From Ananas comosus (lineage: Eukaryota > Streptophyta > Magnoliopsida > Poales > Bromeliaceae), in NCBI RefSeq assembly GCF_001540865.1, contig NC_033640.1, positions 8,894,834 through 8,958,833 of the forward strand: a DNA stretch of 64,000 nt, written 5' to 3'. The position numbers were made by a program, and so were the translations under genes. Within the stretch, counting starts at the first letter, position 1, and every line of letters starts with the position of its first letter. Shown piece after piece: positions 12,873 through 23,234 of this stretch. Below the pieces are notes generated by a model. That model saw only the letters and a program-made list of their open reading frames with translations. It did no database searches and had not been told where the DNA came from.

Positions 12873-13165
12873 TTCGCGAATCTCTGGACCCATAAAAAGT
12901 GGAATTTGTGCTTGTGGAAATTATCGAGTGATCAGAGCTGAAAAAGAAGACCCGAAATTTTGCGAACAATGCGGGGTAGAATTTGTTGACTCTCGGATAC
13001 GAAGATATCAAATGGGATACATCAAACTCGCATGTCCAGTGACTCATGTGTGGTATTTGAAACGTCTTCCTAGTTATATCGCGAATCTTTTAGATAAACC
13101 CCTTAAGCAATTAGAAGGCCTAGTATACTGCGATGTGTGATTTGATCAAGATTTTCATTTTACAG
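12873..13165 (+). pseudogene. rpoC1: Nuclear copy of plastid rpoC1 exon 1 end (NUPT)
   Basis: The + strand encodes a run typical of the plastid RNA polymerase beta' subunit: [11 protein letters not shown], then [39 protein letters not shown] and LEGLVYCD. The zinc-binding Cys residues (CACG, CEQCG) are intact and the frame is open from about 12880. At 13133 the coding similarity ends in gat followed by gtgtg, the 5' end expected of the group II intron of plastid rpoC1. The insert therefore carries exon-intron DNA and must come from plastid DNA, not from a spliced transcript. It lacks the gene's start, exon 2 and any plastid neighbours. Substitutions against the usual protein (for example IRAEKED where IGDEKED is common) fit decay after transfer. 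It is a fragment, not a nuclear gene. Borders are approximate. Confidence 0.9.
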
Positions 13166-13307
13166 ATTCGGATTGATTTTCATTTATTGTTTGTTTCCCT
13201 AAAAATTTTCACATTAGCATATAAATGGATGAAAAGAAGTAACATTAGTTAATTTTTCAGTATCCATTTATAAGGCCTTTTGAGAAGGGCCAAGTCAATT
13301 ACGGTGG
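13166..13307. other. AT-rich spacer after the plastid insert
   Basis: May include a little more rpoC1 intron at its start. Nothing else is recognised. Confidence 0.4.
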
Positions 13308-13380
13308 ATTTAATTTATAGCAAATAAAATAACAAAAGCGGACGAATTTAATTTATAGCAAATCAAATAACAAAAGTGAA
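13308..13380. repeat. Two-copy tandem repeat, 38-bp period
   Basis: The phrase atttaatttatagcaaat followed by aaataacaaaag occurs at 13308 and 13346. It lies in the 3' flank of the minus-strand kinase gene. Confidence 0.8.
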
Positions 13381-13803
13381 TATTTACGGTCGAGAATAGT
13401 TACACCCCCTTCCTCTTTCTGTAAAAGAAACATGCCTCAGCCAAAAGAACACAAATTCACCCCTCCAACTACATAAATACACGCAAATCGACTATATTTG
13501 CACTGAATCATCCTATTACAAAAGCTTCTGCTTCTTCAACAGTGAATTTGTTCTGAAAAAAGACATCTGAAAATAAGCATAAATCCTGCAGCTTAGCAAG
13601 CATTGAGCCTATTGTTTTAAGTGCCGTAGCAGTTTTTCTTATGATTTCACAGAAAAAAAGTGGAACATTACAATGAGATTGCTCTCAATTGCACACAACA
13701 TGATGAGAATAAATGAATATGCGAACATGTCACTTGTACAGCTGTATGATAACCACTCTTATGTACAATTCAACAGAGCATCCGCGATATATCCGCCGTG
13801 ATC

Positions 13804-16800
13804 TTATGCCCCTCTTTCGCGGTGGTGGCACAACGCGTTCGCGCATGAGCTTCTATGAAGAATAGTCTCAGCATGAATCGCCGAATTTGGGTACTTCTTC
13901 TTGTGCCTGTAGTGGTAACACTGGTGTTCTCCTTTCACTGGTGTTTCAATCTCCATCTCCATTTTCTCCTTGTTATTACTACTATTATCTTCTTTCTTTT
14001 CCTCAACCATCACTTTATAAACAAAAGGGTCCCCAAAAGATGAATCACTGAACTCCAAAAGAGACTCCAAAGCCTCAACAATGTCCCTCATATTTGGCCT
14101 TGATTTTGGGCTCTGGCTTAAGCAATTGTAGGCTACAAGAGCAACTTTTTGTGCACCCTTTGTGGAGTATTGGAGGTCCAGGTTTGGGTCCATAATCCGG
14201 TACAGCTTATCGGGCTTTTTCAAACACGGTCGGGCCCATTCGATGAGGTTCTTCTCCCTCCTCCGGCGGGTGCGGTCGACGCACGGCCTCCCGGTTAGTA
14301 GCTCTACTAATACCACTCCGAAGCTGTACACGTCGCTCTTCGTTGTAAGATGACCTGGAGATTACACAATCATGCCGATAACATTATTCGTAATGCGTTG
14401 CGAACAATAGATCATTCATCGAATTACAGAGAGTTTTAAGTCGATAAAAGAAAATTCTGTAACCGGTACTAAACAAGGCTTAAACTTAAAAGAATAGTGC
14501 GCGTGTTTTATATGCATTTTGCATTCAACATTGGATTCATACCAGTCAAGATGTACTCGGGCGCGGCGTAGCCTTGCGTGCCCATAACGCGGGTGGTGAC
14601 GTGAGTGTCATCGCCCTGCGGACCATCCTTCGCTAGCCCGAAATCCGAGAGCTTCGCCGTGTAGTCCTGAGGATGAGAAGTAGAACAAGAACCTTTTGAT
14701 CAATGTAGGCATTGGTTAATCATTTGTAGAGAGAGATGGGGGGAAAAAATTTAGAACATGTAGCCTGCATATTTGGCAACAGATGTATGAGTTGTGGTCT
14801 ATGAAGATGCAAACATTTGCTTGTAAGTTTGAGGAATGCGATATAGTCACAGTTAGGGGACATTTGGGTTGACGTAAATCGTACTTCCGCTGAAAATCAA
14901 GTTTTGGTGGGAATAAAGATATTGGCCTTGCCACCAGCTTGCATAACGCTAAAGAGACTCACCGACCGTCCCTAGCGCAAGTAGCGAAGGACTTGGTGGA
15001 TGGTATCTGATGTCCTAAGTGTTAAATATAAAAATGTTTAAAACACTGTTCTCTAACAGTTTAAGCTTTTAGAGTACAACGGTTGTTTCATATGGTATCA
15101 GAGCAGAAGGTCCTGAGTTCGAGTCACGCCAGGCTCCTAGTATATTAATTTCCTCCTATTTAATTCAAGCCCACGTTATGGGCCGATTAAAAAGTCTCGA
15201 GCCCAGACGTGAGGGGGAGTGTTAAATATAAAAATGTTTAAAACACTGTTCTCTAACAGCTTAAGCTTTTAGAGTACAACGGTTGTTTCACACTAAGTTC
15301 GAATTAGGGATGTCAACGGGTCGGGTTTGGGTCGGGTTTTTAAAAACCCGAACCCGAACCTGAAAACCAAATTAAAACCCGGACCCGGACCCGAACCCCG
15401 ACCAAAAACCCGAAACTCGAACCTGGACCCGGACCCGGCCGGTTTTAAAAATCCATACCGTTAAATGAAGATCTAAGGGATAAAAATTATTAAATATTTT
15501 ATATATTATATAAATAAATAAAAATAAAGTACGTATATATATAATTTATTCGGGTTTGGGTTCGGGTCGGGTTCGGGTTTGGGTTCGAGTTCGGTCGGGT
15601 TTGGGTTCGGGTCGGGTAAATACAAAATTCATACCCGTATCCATATCCATCGGGTTTTTATTTTCTATACCCATAACCAAATCCCTACCCGTTTAGCTCG
15701 GATAAACCCGTCCCGTTCGGGTTCGGGTTCGGGTAATATTTCGGGTATCCATACCCATTGACATCTCTAGTTCAAATACTTCATATTTTCAATTAAGTTT
15801 ATTTCTAAAAAAAATAAACAAAGCGAGTAGCATGTTACCTTTCTCTCAAAAAAATACTAAAGAGATTCATATCGTTTTGTCGTAGATGCAAAGAAAATTC
15901 GTTTTTGTAGAATTAAGCCCATAACTATATATATTTGCTCAGTATCTTCACAATGGGTAACAAGCCTAATATTTTCACTTATAATAAACTTAATTTACGG
16001 TTGAATCGCAGCTTCATTGATCCAAACGCCCTCATAGGACATGAAGTATAGAATATTACAAGATTGGTGAAAGTTCAAACTTTGCAAAAAAAATTTATAT
16101 TCTATACAACTTTTCTTTTTTTAAATCAATTTCTTATTTTTCTATTTTGAACATTAATATTTAGCATGTTTTTTGGTTGGATAAGTAAATATATTTGAGG
16201 AATGCTTCGATACACCATAAATATTAAAATTTAATTCTTAATTAGTAAATGGTATAATTGGCCGGATTTTACATGAAGTAACCTGTTGAATAGGTTACCG
16301 ATTTGAATAGTCAATATGACAATATTGGGAAAAAAATTAATAATATATATCAAATTTGTCAGCATCCTATAAATATTAAATATATGATTTACTTTGGTAA
16401 CTTACCAAATTAGATAATACAATTTGTTAAGTATCTAGCTCAAAAAACTATTAAATTTAAATTCAAAGTTGGTATTGTAATGTAAAATTTTAATTTTGAA
16501 ATTTATATTAAACTTTTAAATTTGAATCTAAATTGAACTTTTAATCTTAAAGCCAAATTTTAATTTTTGATTTAAATTGAAATTTTGAATTGGAACTAAA
16601 AGTTTTATTTTAAATTTGTGTTTTATATTTAAAAAAATTTAATTTTATTTATAATTAAGTTTTTAAATGTTGTTTTGAATTTAAATTTATAATTTGACTG
16701 TAATTTGAAATCCAACTATTATTGTAGGCATTTGAAAAGGTCACAGTATTTTTAGTTGGATAAAACTGGTTTTGTAAACCAAAATATTTTATAAAGACCA

Positions 16801-18643
16801 AAATACTCTTTAAATAAGTACCTGGTGAATGGTACCTATGCTTTAATAGTAGGTGACCTCTAGAGTCGTATTAAATCTAAACCATCTATTAAGAAAAATA
16901 AATGGTCAAGATTTATATGGTGTATTGAAACATTACTCTATATATTTTTAGTCAAATAACTAACACAAGGAGTGCTCAAGTTGGCACCCATCACTCTAAT
17001 AAGGATAGAGAGAACTAATTATAATTATTTTTAATAATTTAGAGAAGACTTATCATAAGAGAATCATCAAATAATAATAACAATAACTCAGATATTACTT
17101 ATGGCCTAGTCAATGAGTTTGAATATTGCATGCTTTTGACTAGCTATGTGGCAAGCAAGTACACAAGTACTTTCTTATTTAAATGTTAAACTATGGATTT
17201 GCTTCATCTCATGGCTTACTTTAAAAGTACTTGATGTATATTTTGACCAAAAAGAAAAAAAAAATTGTTAAGTTGTTGAGGTTCATGAGTTAATTAGACA
17301 ATTGATTCTTTATTAGAGAAAACTAATTATATGATTGATTCTATAGAGAGAGAGAGAGAGAGAAGGAGACTTACAGAGTCTAATAATATGTTTGAAGCTT
17401 TGAAATCGCGGTAGATCACGGGCTTATCGGTTTCGTGAAGGAAGGCGAGTCCCTTCGCAGCTCCTACCGCGATCTTTAATCTCGTCGACCATGGTAAAGA
17501 AGCATGAAGCACTGCAAACCACATGGAGATGAGCTTAATACTAATCTTCACATTATGTTTCACATAAGTACTTATTTTATTGCTTTTACTACCACTTTTA
17601 ATTCTAAGTGTTGCCTAATCCAAATCAATGAAGCTCACTTACAATTTGATTTAGATCAAACAACTAAGAAAATTTTCAACAAGCAAATGATACTGAAAGT
17701 GGATTAACGATTCAGATGTCTTATCATAAGAAATAAGGTAGAGATACGAAGGCTTTCGTCCTCGGAGGGTATGTAGAATGATCAAAAGAGGAGAAAAAAA
17801 TGAACTTACTTTTAAAGAGATGGTTCTCCAAGCTTCCCCTGGCCATATATTCATACACCAACATCCTATGCTCATCTTCATAGCAATAGCCAATTAGTTT
17901 CACCAAATTGGGATGCCTCAATTGCCCAAGGAATATTACCTCAGCCTACAAATATAACAAATACAACAAATTACATTTTTACATGTACCATGTTCTACAA
18001 AGATATAAGACACTAACTAAGAAAGTTTCAAACTAAAAAGGGAAAGCCAAAACATAAAGGCTCTCGACTATAGGCATATTTAAGTCTTTTATTTCTGCTG
18101 TAGTGGAAAGGTGTTGTACAGTTTCTAATGAAATAACTTTTTCTTGAAGCGTAAGTTGATCGGGCGAAGTAAGCCTTGAGCTTCAAAAGCAGAAGTTTCA
18201 ACGTAAACATTTTATGTTTACTACAACATCTCCAAACATCTCTATTTAAACAGCATTTTCACATAAGCAGTTATCGTAAAACTTACCAACCACTCCCTAT
18301 GTCCTTGTGACCCTTCCGAATCCAAGTACTTCACAGCAACCTGCTGTGCTTTAAGCCCAAGCCTCACCCCCTCCTCAATGGAGCCCTTGTAGACTGGCCC
18401 GAACCCGCCCGACCCGATGAAGTTGCTCGTCGAGAAGTTCCGGGTCGAGTATTTGAGCTCCTCGAAGGTGAACATATGGAGGTTCGATCCGGAAAGCGTC
18501 AAGGAGAGATCCTCTGGGGAGAAAGAGAAGGTTGAGGGAGTCATTGAGCTTGTAATTTGCTTCTTTTCTCGCGGCTTCGCCCTTTCGCCAAGTTTCCTAC
18601 CAAAGCATGCTATGAAGAATGAATTCCAAGTGTTCTTGGACAT
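13804..18643 (-). CDS. RIPK/PBL-type receptor-like cytoplasmic kinase (RLCK VII)
   Basis: Five exons on the minus strand join in frame to 434 residues: 18643-18287, 17945-17810, 17511-17375, 14666-14543, 14354-13804. The kinase domain has a glycine loop GSGGFGPV (77-84), VAVK lysine K105, catalytic YRDFKASN (D200, an RD kinase), DFG (D218) and the [10 protein letters not shown] activation segment, followed by [17 protein letters not shown]. These and [13 protein letters not shown] are hallmarks of RLCK subfamily VII, cytoplasmic partners that relay immune and growth signals from membrane receptor kinases. Overall order and the [10 protein letters not shown] and [12 protein letters not shown] stretches look closest to RIPK/PBL proteins. 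The start at 18643 follows a (GA)n leader; the N-terminus (SFFIACFG) lacks the MGxxxS myristoylation motif, but its Cys13 could be acylated. The roughly 100-residue C-tail is Lys/Glu/His-rich and unlike that of relatives. Intron 3 (14667-17374, 2.7 kb) holds two transposons; the rest of it is AT-rich. Confidence 0.9.
15020..15292 (+). mobile_element. Complete 273-bp SMART/TRIM-like LTR element with TSD
   Basis: Two 73-bp LTRs (15020-15092 and 15220-15292) start TGTTAAATATA, end in CATA and CACA, and differ at two positions. Immediately after the first LTR comes tggtatcagagc (15093-15104), the primer-binding site complementary to plant initiator tRNA-Met. A purine tract gagggggag (15211-15219) precedes the second LTR. 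The whole is bounded by a perfect 5-bp target duplication, ctaag (15015-15019 and 15293-15297). It has every signal needed for reverse transcription and no coding capacity, so it must use another element's proteins. It sits in intron 3 of the kinase gene, in the opposite orientation to the gene. Size and structure match the class of very small LTR elements called SMARTs in grasses. Confidence 0.93.
15305..15769. mobile_element. hAT-like MITE with (CGGGTT)-rich arms
   Basis: Ends tagggatgtcaacgggt and acccattgacatctcta form inverted termini. The interior is made of cgggtt/aacccg-rich arms around an AT-rich centre. Flanks gttcgaat (15297-15304) and gttcaaat (15770-15777) match at 7 of 8, the target-duplication length of hAT transposons. 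It starts right after the target duplication of the mini LTR element, sharing one base with it. There is no transposase. Confidence 0.85.
17349..17363. repeat. (GA)n microsatellite next to the kinase exon 3 donor
   Basis: agagagagagagag on the + strand, inside intron 3, about 10 bp beyond the exon 3 splice donor on the minus strand. Confidence 0.8.
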
Positions 18644-18649
18644 GTTTGC

Positions 18650-18650
<1 letters not shown>

Positions 18651-18688
<38 letters not shown>
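18651..18688. repeat. (GA)n microsatellite in the kinase leader
   Basis: About 38 bp of ag repeat, read as (CT)n on the minus strand, directly before the start codon of the kinase. CT-rich leaders are common in plant genes and can bind GAGA-binding (BBR/BPC) proteins. The repeat codes for Ser-Leu runs if read through, which is why the start was placed after it. Confidence 0.9.
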
Positions 18689-18690
<2 letters not shown>

Positions 18691-19069
18691 TCACAAGGTA
18701 GTTAGCACAACCATATTGTATTGATTTATATAGGAGTTTCTTTGCTATAAGGGATGTAACTTTGGAAATGCCCATAAAGAGTACATTGGCTTAGTCAATT
18801 GCAAAAAGAAGGGGATAAGTGTAGAAGGAGTGAAAGCATGAAACATATTTTATAGTGCCTCATTTCTCTATCAGAAGTTGGTAGACCACTTTTGCAATCT
18901 TCTCTTTGATTTGTTTAGGATTTTAATGCAATATTTTAGTGGATGACCTAATTCCTTTTTTTATGGTTTCATGCTATTTGATCTTATATATATAAGAAAA
19001 GCCTAAGTATAACAGGTAATCAATAAATTATTAGCAGATGATTACATCTATTCTTTTCTTTGTATAGCG
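18691..19069. other. Upstream region of the kinase gene
   Basis: Probable promoter of the minus-strand kinase. On the minus strand a TATA-like stretch, tatataaat, lies near 18725-18733. No other clear element is seen. Confidence 0.4.
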
Positions 19070-19313
19070 GGTGTTTGGTTTTCCAAAAAATATTTCAGAA
19101 AACAGTTTTCTAGTTGGTTTCTGTCCGTTTGTTTTCTAGAAAATAATAGTTTTACTAAAAAAAATTTCCTAGATTTTATGAGAAAAATAATATTTTCATT
19201 TTTTTGAACTTTTTATCCCGCAGAAAATAAAACTATATTGGAAAAGTGTGTTTTCCATGGAAAAGTTTTTCTCTGAAAAATAATTTTTCATGTGTTTTTG
19301 TGGAACCAAACAC
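19070..19313. mobile_element. Foldback MITE with GGTGTTTGGTT ends
   Basis: The left end ggtgtttggttttcc and right end ggaaccaaacacc are inverted complements, and the body (ttttcc / ggaaaa blocks) folds back along most of its 240 bp. This is the shape of common hAT/Harbinger-type plant MITEs. I could not define a target duplication. Confidence 0.7.
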
Positions 19314-20604
19314 CATCTTATGGTCTATTTAATTAGATGAGACACTGGGAGATAAAGGTTAAAATATATGTTGCTTCAAATTATTTGCTAGGGTACTCTT
19401 TAACACTTTCAAAAGTGATTGATTAATTTTTTGCACAATTTACCTCATTCAACAACACCAAACAACCAACACAATAAAGGTGCTTTCATATCCCACGAGA
19501 GTAAAAATTGTTAAATTATCTCTTTGAGCATGATTTCAGAAACACTTCAAATATTAGCACTTTGAGAGGTCATGAGTTCAATTTTCTACAATTTTAATGC
19601 AAACCGATTTCAAACCTGATATCAAAAACTTATGATCGATCGAGTACCTTACCTACTTTTTCTATTATAGCACAAACTGGATTTGATTAGAACCCTCTCG
19701 GACCGCAGAAAACACTAAATTACCATTATGCTTAAACCCTAATTCGAACTCAGGGTCTAGATCAGCTTCAGACCGAGTACCTTATCTGCCTCTCTCATTA
19801 TACTACAGCCCGAATTCTGACTTGAAATCTAAAGCCTCAGATCGAGTACCTTATCCACCTATTTACAATAAGGCTTCAATGACAATAATTCTACCTGAAT
19901 CACTTCATATATATATAACTTCCCAAAACTAAATTTACAATAATGCTATATAAATATTCTTCATTGACATAACAATTGAGAAGGAATGCATTAGACTGAG
20001 AATATCAATTCTACAAAGCAGATATTAGAATCATAATGAAACTTTTTTTTTTTTTTTTTGAGATTATTCAGTGACACTGTAGATTTTTTTTTTTCTTTTC
20101 ACAGCAAAACTTAAGGGGGCATATATTTGGTTGCGCATAAAAATAGGCCTAAAAATACTATGTATGCAAATGGAAAAGAAGTTTTCAAGTGTTTGATCCC
20201 ACAAAAAATACCTTTTATTTTGAGCATATTTCAAAAAGTATTCGTTTTTATTAATCTTTCGGATTATTTTGGCAGAGGACACAAACTGTTAGATAATGTT
20301 ACTACAAAATATTAAAACAATTGTTTTTTGCTCTAATATCATGTTAAACAATATGACACAGTCGTTTTTCTCTAGCAGTTTATGCTATAACAACTTATAC
20401 TATGAGAGAATGGTGTTTTAATATTTAGATTCAATACAAACCAAAATCTAAAAAGTAAAAGCACTCTTACTTTTTTTTATTTTCTTTTTCTTCAAACCAA
20501 ATACGTGTTGTAAAAATTATTTCAAATTTACTTCCTAGTAAACGCTAACAAATGCAAAAAAAAAAAATTCTATGAATGATTTTTTTAGAAAAAAAACAAG
20601 AGTT
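19314..20604. other. AT-rich intergenic DNA with one LTR remnant
   Basis: Mostly unrecognised. At 20327-20425 a phrase with minus-strand primer-binding-like sequence (gctctaatatca) followed by tgttaaacaatatgacac resembles a decayed LTR of the 273-bp element family. No gene is seen. Confidence 0.5.
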
Positions 20605-21143
20605 CGGCTGGTATACTATCAGTAACACGGAGGTTTCCGTATTATCAAGTTGTTTTCAATGATGTAGCTTTCAAATCGACGATCGACTCCATTAGACTTG
20701 ATTTACACTATTGAAAGTATTTGAAAACTAAATTTCATTATTTTTCGACATCATTTACTTATCAAACGAATAATCTAAAAATGAACGGCTGAAAATAAAA
20801 ATCTTATAAAAAATGATGATAAAAGACTTGAATTTAAAATTAGAGTTACTGATCTTACTCTAAATAGTAAAAAAAATTTCTATAAAAATTTCATCAGATT
20901 TGAATTGTTTTATACCATTGAATTCACAAACGTATCACATCGACCATTAAAATTATCAATTTTGAGAATTTTTTGACTATTAGCCAAATAATATTGAAAA
21001 ATTATGAAATTTGATTTTCAAATACTTTCAACAGTGTAGAACAAGTCTAATGGAGCCGATCATCGATTTGGAAGTCACATCATTAAAAATAATTTGGTAG
21101 TATAAAGACCTCCGTACTACTGATAGTATACCAGTCTAGCGCA
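20605..21143. mobile_element. Foldback element, 'GGCTGGTATACTATCAGTA' ends
   Basis: A roughly 540-bp hairpin. The left end ggctggtatactatcagta and right end tactgatagtataccagtc are inverted. The phrases ttttcaatgatgtagcttt, aaatcgacgatcgactcc and ccattagacttg recur reverse-complemented near the right end. Related elements are at 55290-55795, 60996-61542 and 63561 onward. There is no coding capacity. Confidence 0.8.
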
Positions 21144-22030
21144 AAAAATTACGACTTAGGGCTTTTTCGGTGGCCTAGTAATATTGTTTGCAAAAAAGCA
21201 AAGACAAGGGATCCCAAATAGATAGAGTCAAGTGTTTGTTGAGTTCGACCTCTCCTTAATTCTAAGCCGTTATGTGGTGTGGGGATTCCACACGCACCTT
21301 GTTAATTTTCAAAGGGCGTGTGGACTCCACCAACTTTTGCTTTTTCTTTTTTTTTCTCTTTTTTTTTTTTTGAAATTCTCTTCTAAAAAAAAACTTTTTC
21401 TTCTTTATTATTATTAGTTTTTAAAAGAGTTAATTTCATGCAGTTTTCTGTAAACATATCGAATAGCAAATATATTCCTAAAGAGTTCAACTTTTTAATT
21501 TTATTCCTACAAAAATTCTAATATTTTCAAATATATCACTATTATTAGAATCCTTTAGAAAAATATAGTTAAAAATAATAAAATATTTAACCCTAGTTAG
21601 TGAATGAGTTAAATGAACTTTTTTACATCTCTTATATTATTAGGTAAAATACTTTTTTGGGAGAATATTTCTGCATAATTCTAAAAGTTAGAGTTTTTGG
21701 AGGGATATAATTGTAAGGGCAAAAATATCATTTCACTTATTTGCTGTTAAAAAAATAAATAGTGCTCTAACGATAACAAACTAGAAGGAAAAATACGAAT
21801 ATTACTGGATTTTTGTAGGAATAAAAATAAAAAGTTGAACTTTATAGAAATATATTTTCTATTCAATATATTCACAGGGGACTATATGCAAATAACCTTT
21901 TTTTAAAATAGTCAATTCAATTGTAAGAGATGAGCCAAAGTGAACTCAATTTTCCCTTGCAATGGCTTTGGCCCTTCTATATCCAACTGCTAAATTAAAT
22001 GAAAAAAATTATTATGCTTTCAAAGCCTAA
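21144..22030. other. AT-rich intergenic DNA
   Basis: No gene seen. A segment at about 21905-22000 (agtcaattcaattgtaag ... caatggctttggcccttc) is an isolated partial copy of the unit tandemly repeated at 23235-24440. Confidence 0.55.
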
Positions 22031-23206
22031 ATTAGTAGAGAATGATATTTTTATATTTTTATATTTAACACTTTTCTTCGTGTCTGGACTCAGAGACTTA
22101 CAATAGACCTATAATATGGACTTAATAATTTGAAACCTTCCACTTTGATACCGTGTTAATGTTAAATAATACAAAACAACCGTTATTTTCTAAAAGCTTA
22201 AGATAATAAAGAACGTGTATTTTATATATTTTTATATTTAACAATTTTCTTTACGTTTGGGTTTGAGACTTTTTGTTAGGTCCATTATGTGGATTTGAAT
22301 TAAGTGGGAGGAAATTAATAATGTTAAGAGCCTGACATGGTTTGAGCTCAGGATCTACTGCTCTGATATTATGTTAAATAATAGGCTAAATTACAGAAAA
22401 CCCCCTTATAATAACCTGCTTTTTCACTTTCCCTCCCTGACATTTAAAAACCTACACTTTGCCCCCCTGTAAAATAAAAAATGTGCACTTCACCCCCTAC
22501 TGTTAGGGTTCTGTTAGGGTTCCGTTAAAAAATATATTTTTATGCCGAAAATACCCCTCCGCCATCTCCCTGTTGCTTCGACTCCCTCCGGCTCGCCATC
22601 TCGCCGCGGCCTCGCCGCCTCGCCGCCTAGCCGCCTCGCCGTCCTCTACTGCCTCGCCCTCACCCACATCCCCTTTCGTCGTCCTCCGCCGCCTCGCCTT
22701 CGCCTTCTTTGCCCTTCTCCTACTGTCACCCACCTCGGTTTTCTCCTACTGTCACCGAAATCGAAGGCGGCGAGGGTGCAGGAGGAGAAGGGGAGCAGGT
22801 GGAGAAGGAAATGGAAAGAAATCGCGGCCGATTGAGGTGGAAATCGCGGCCGAACGAAAGGGCGGCTGAGGAAGATGGGAAAGAAGACGACAATGGCGAG
22901 GGGCAAAATGGTCATTTTACACACCGTAACCCCCCTGTGAACATTTTTCATTTTACAGGGGGGCAAAGTGTAGGTTTTTAAATGTCAGGGGAAGAAAGTG
23001 AAAAAGCGGGTTATTACAGGAGGGTTTTCTGTAATTTAGCCTAAATAATATGAAACAATCGTTATTGTCTAAAAACTTAAGCTAATAAAGAACGGTATTT
23101 TAAATATTTTTATATTTAATAGTTAAATTAAATGAAACAATTGTTATTCTTTAAAAACTTAAGTTAATATAGAAAGATATTTTTATTTTTTTTAATTTAA
23201 TACCAA
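22031..23206 (-). mobile_element. Tandem array of SMART-like LTR remnants
   Basis: On the minus strand, several LTR-like blocks (about 22031-22070, 22159-22242, 22373-22382 continued at 23043-23121, and 23123-23205) alternate with internal parts carrying primer-binding-like sequence (gctctgatattat at 22360-22372; a weaker one near 22145). Each LTR has the family phrase of tgttaaat, a cgttatt-ctaaa-cttaag core and a tatatttaac-type end, as in the intact copy at 15020-15292. The third LTR is split by a later transposon at 22383-23042. The array looks like a product of unequal recombination between LTRs. Borders are approximate. Confidence 0.6.
22383..23042. mobile_element. TIR transposon with GC-rich interior, nested in an LTR
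   Basis: The left terminus aggctaaattacagaaaacc is exactly repeated in inverse at the right end, and inverted similarity runs for about 105 bp. The flanks are aaataat on both sides (22376-22382, 23043-23049), a 7-bp target duplication in the disrupted LTR. The interior 22550-22870 is rich in cgcc/gccg and has open frames of Ala, Pro and Arg, unlike the AT-rich surroundings. It could be captured host coding or leader DNA, but no parent gene is recognised. Confidence 0.75.
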
Positions 23207-23234
23207 CCTTACAAATAATTTTAAGGAGGACTTA

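Noticed and set aside
12928..13140. A functional nuclear rpoC1-like gene
   Set aside because: Only part of exon 1 plus intron start is present, without start codon, exon 2 or transit peptide.
15093..15130. A tRNA gene near tggtatcagagc..gagttcgagtc
   Set aside because: The phrase is the primer-binding site of an LTR element; no acceptor stem or anticodon arm can be folded.
15305..15769. Interstitial telomere repeats
   Set aside because: The cgggtt-type words are not TTTAGGG arrays; ends and duplication show a MITE.
22503..22981. Overlapping GC-rich frames in the TIR element
   Set aside because: Low-complexity Ala/Pro/Arg translations in four frames, no recognised domain, inside a transposon.
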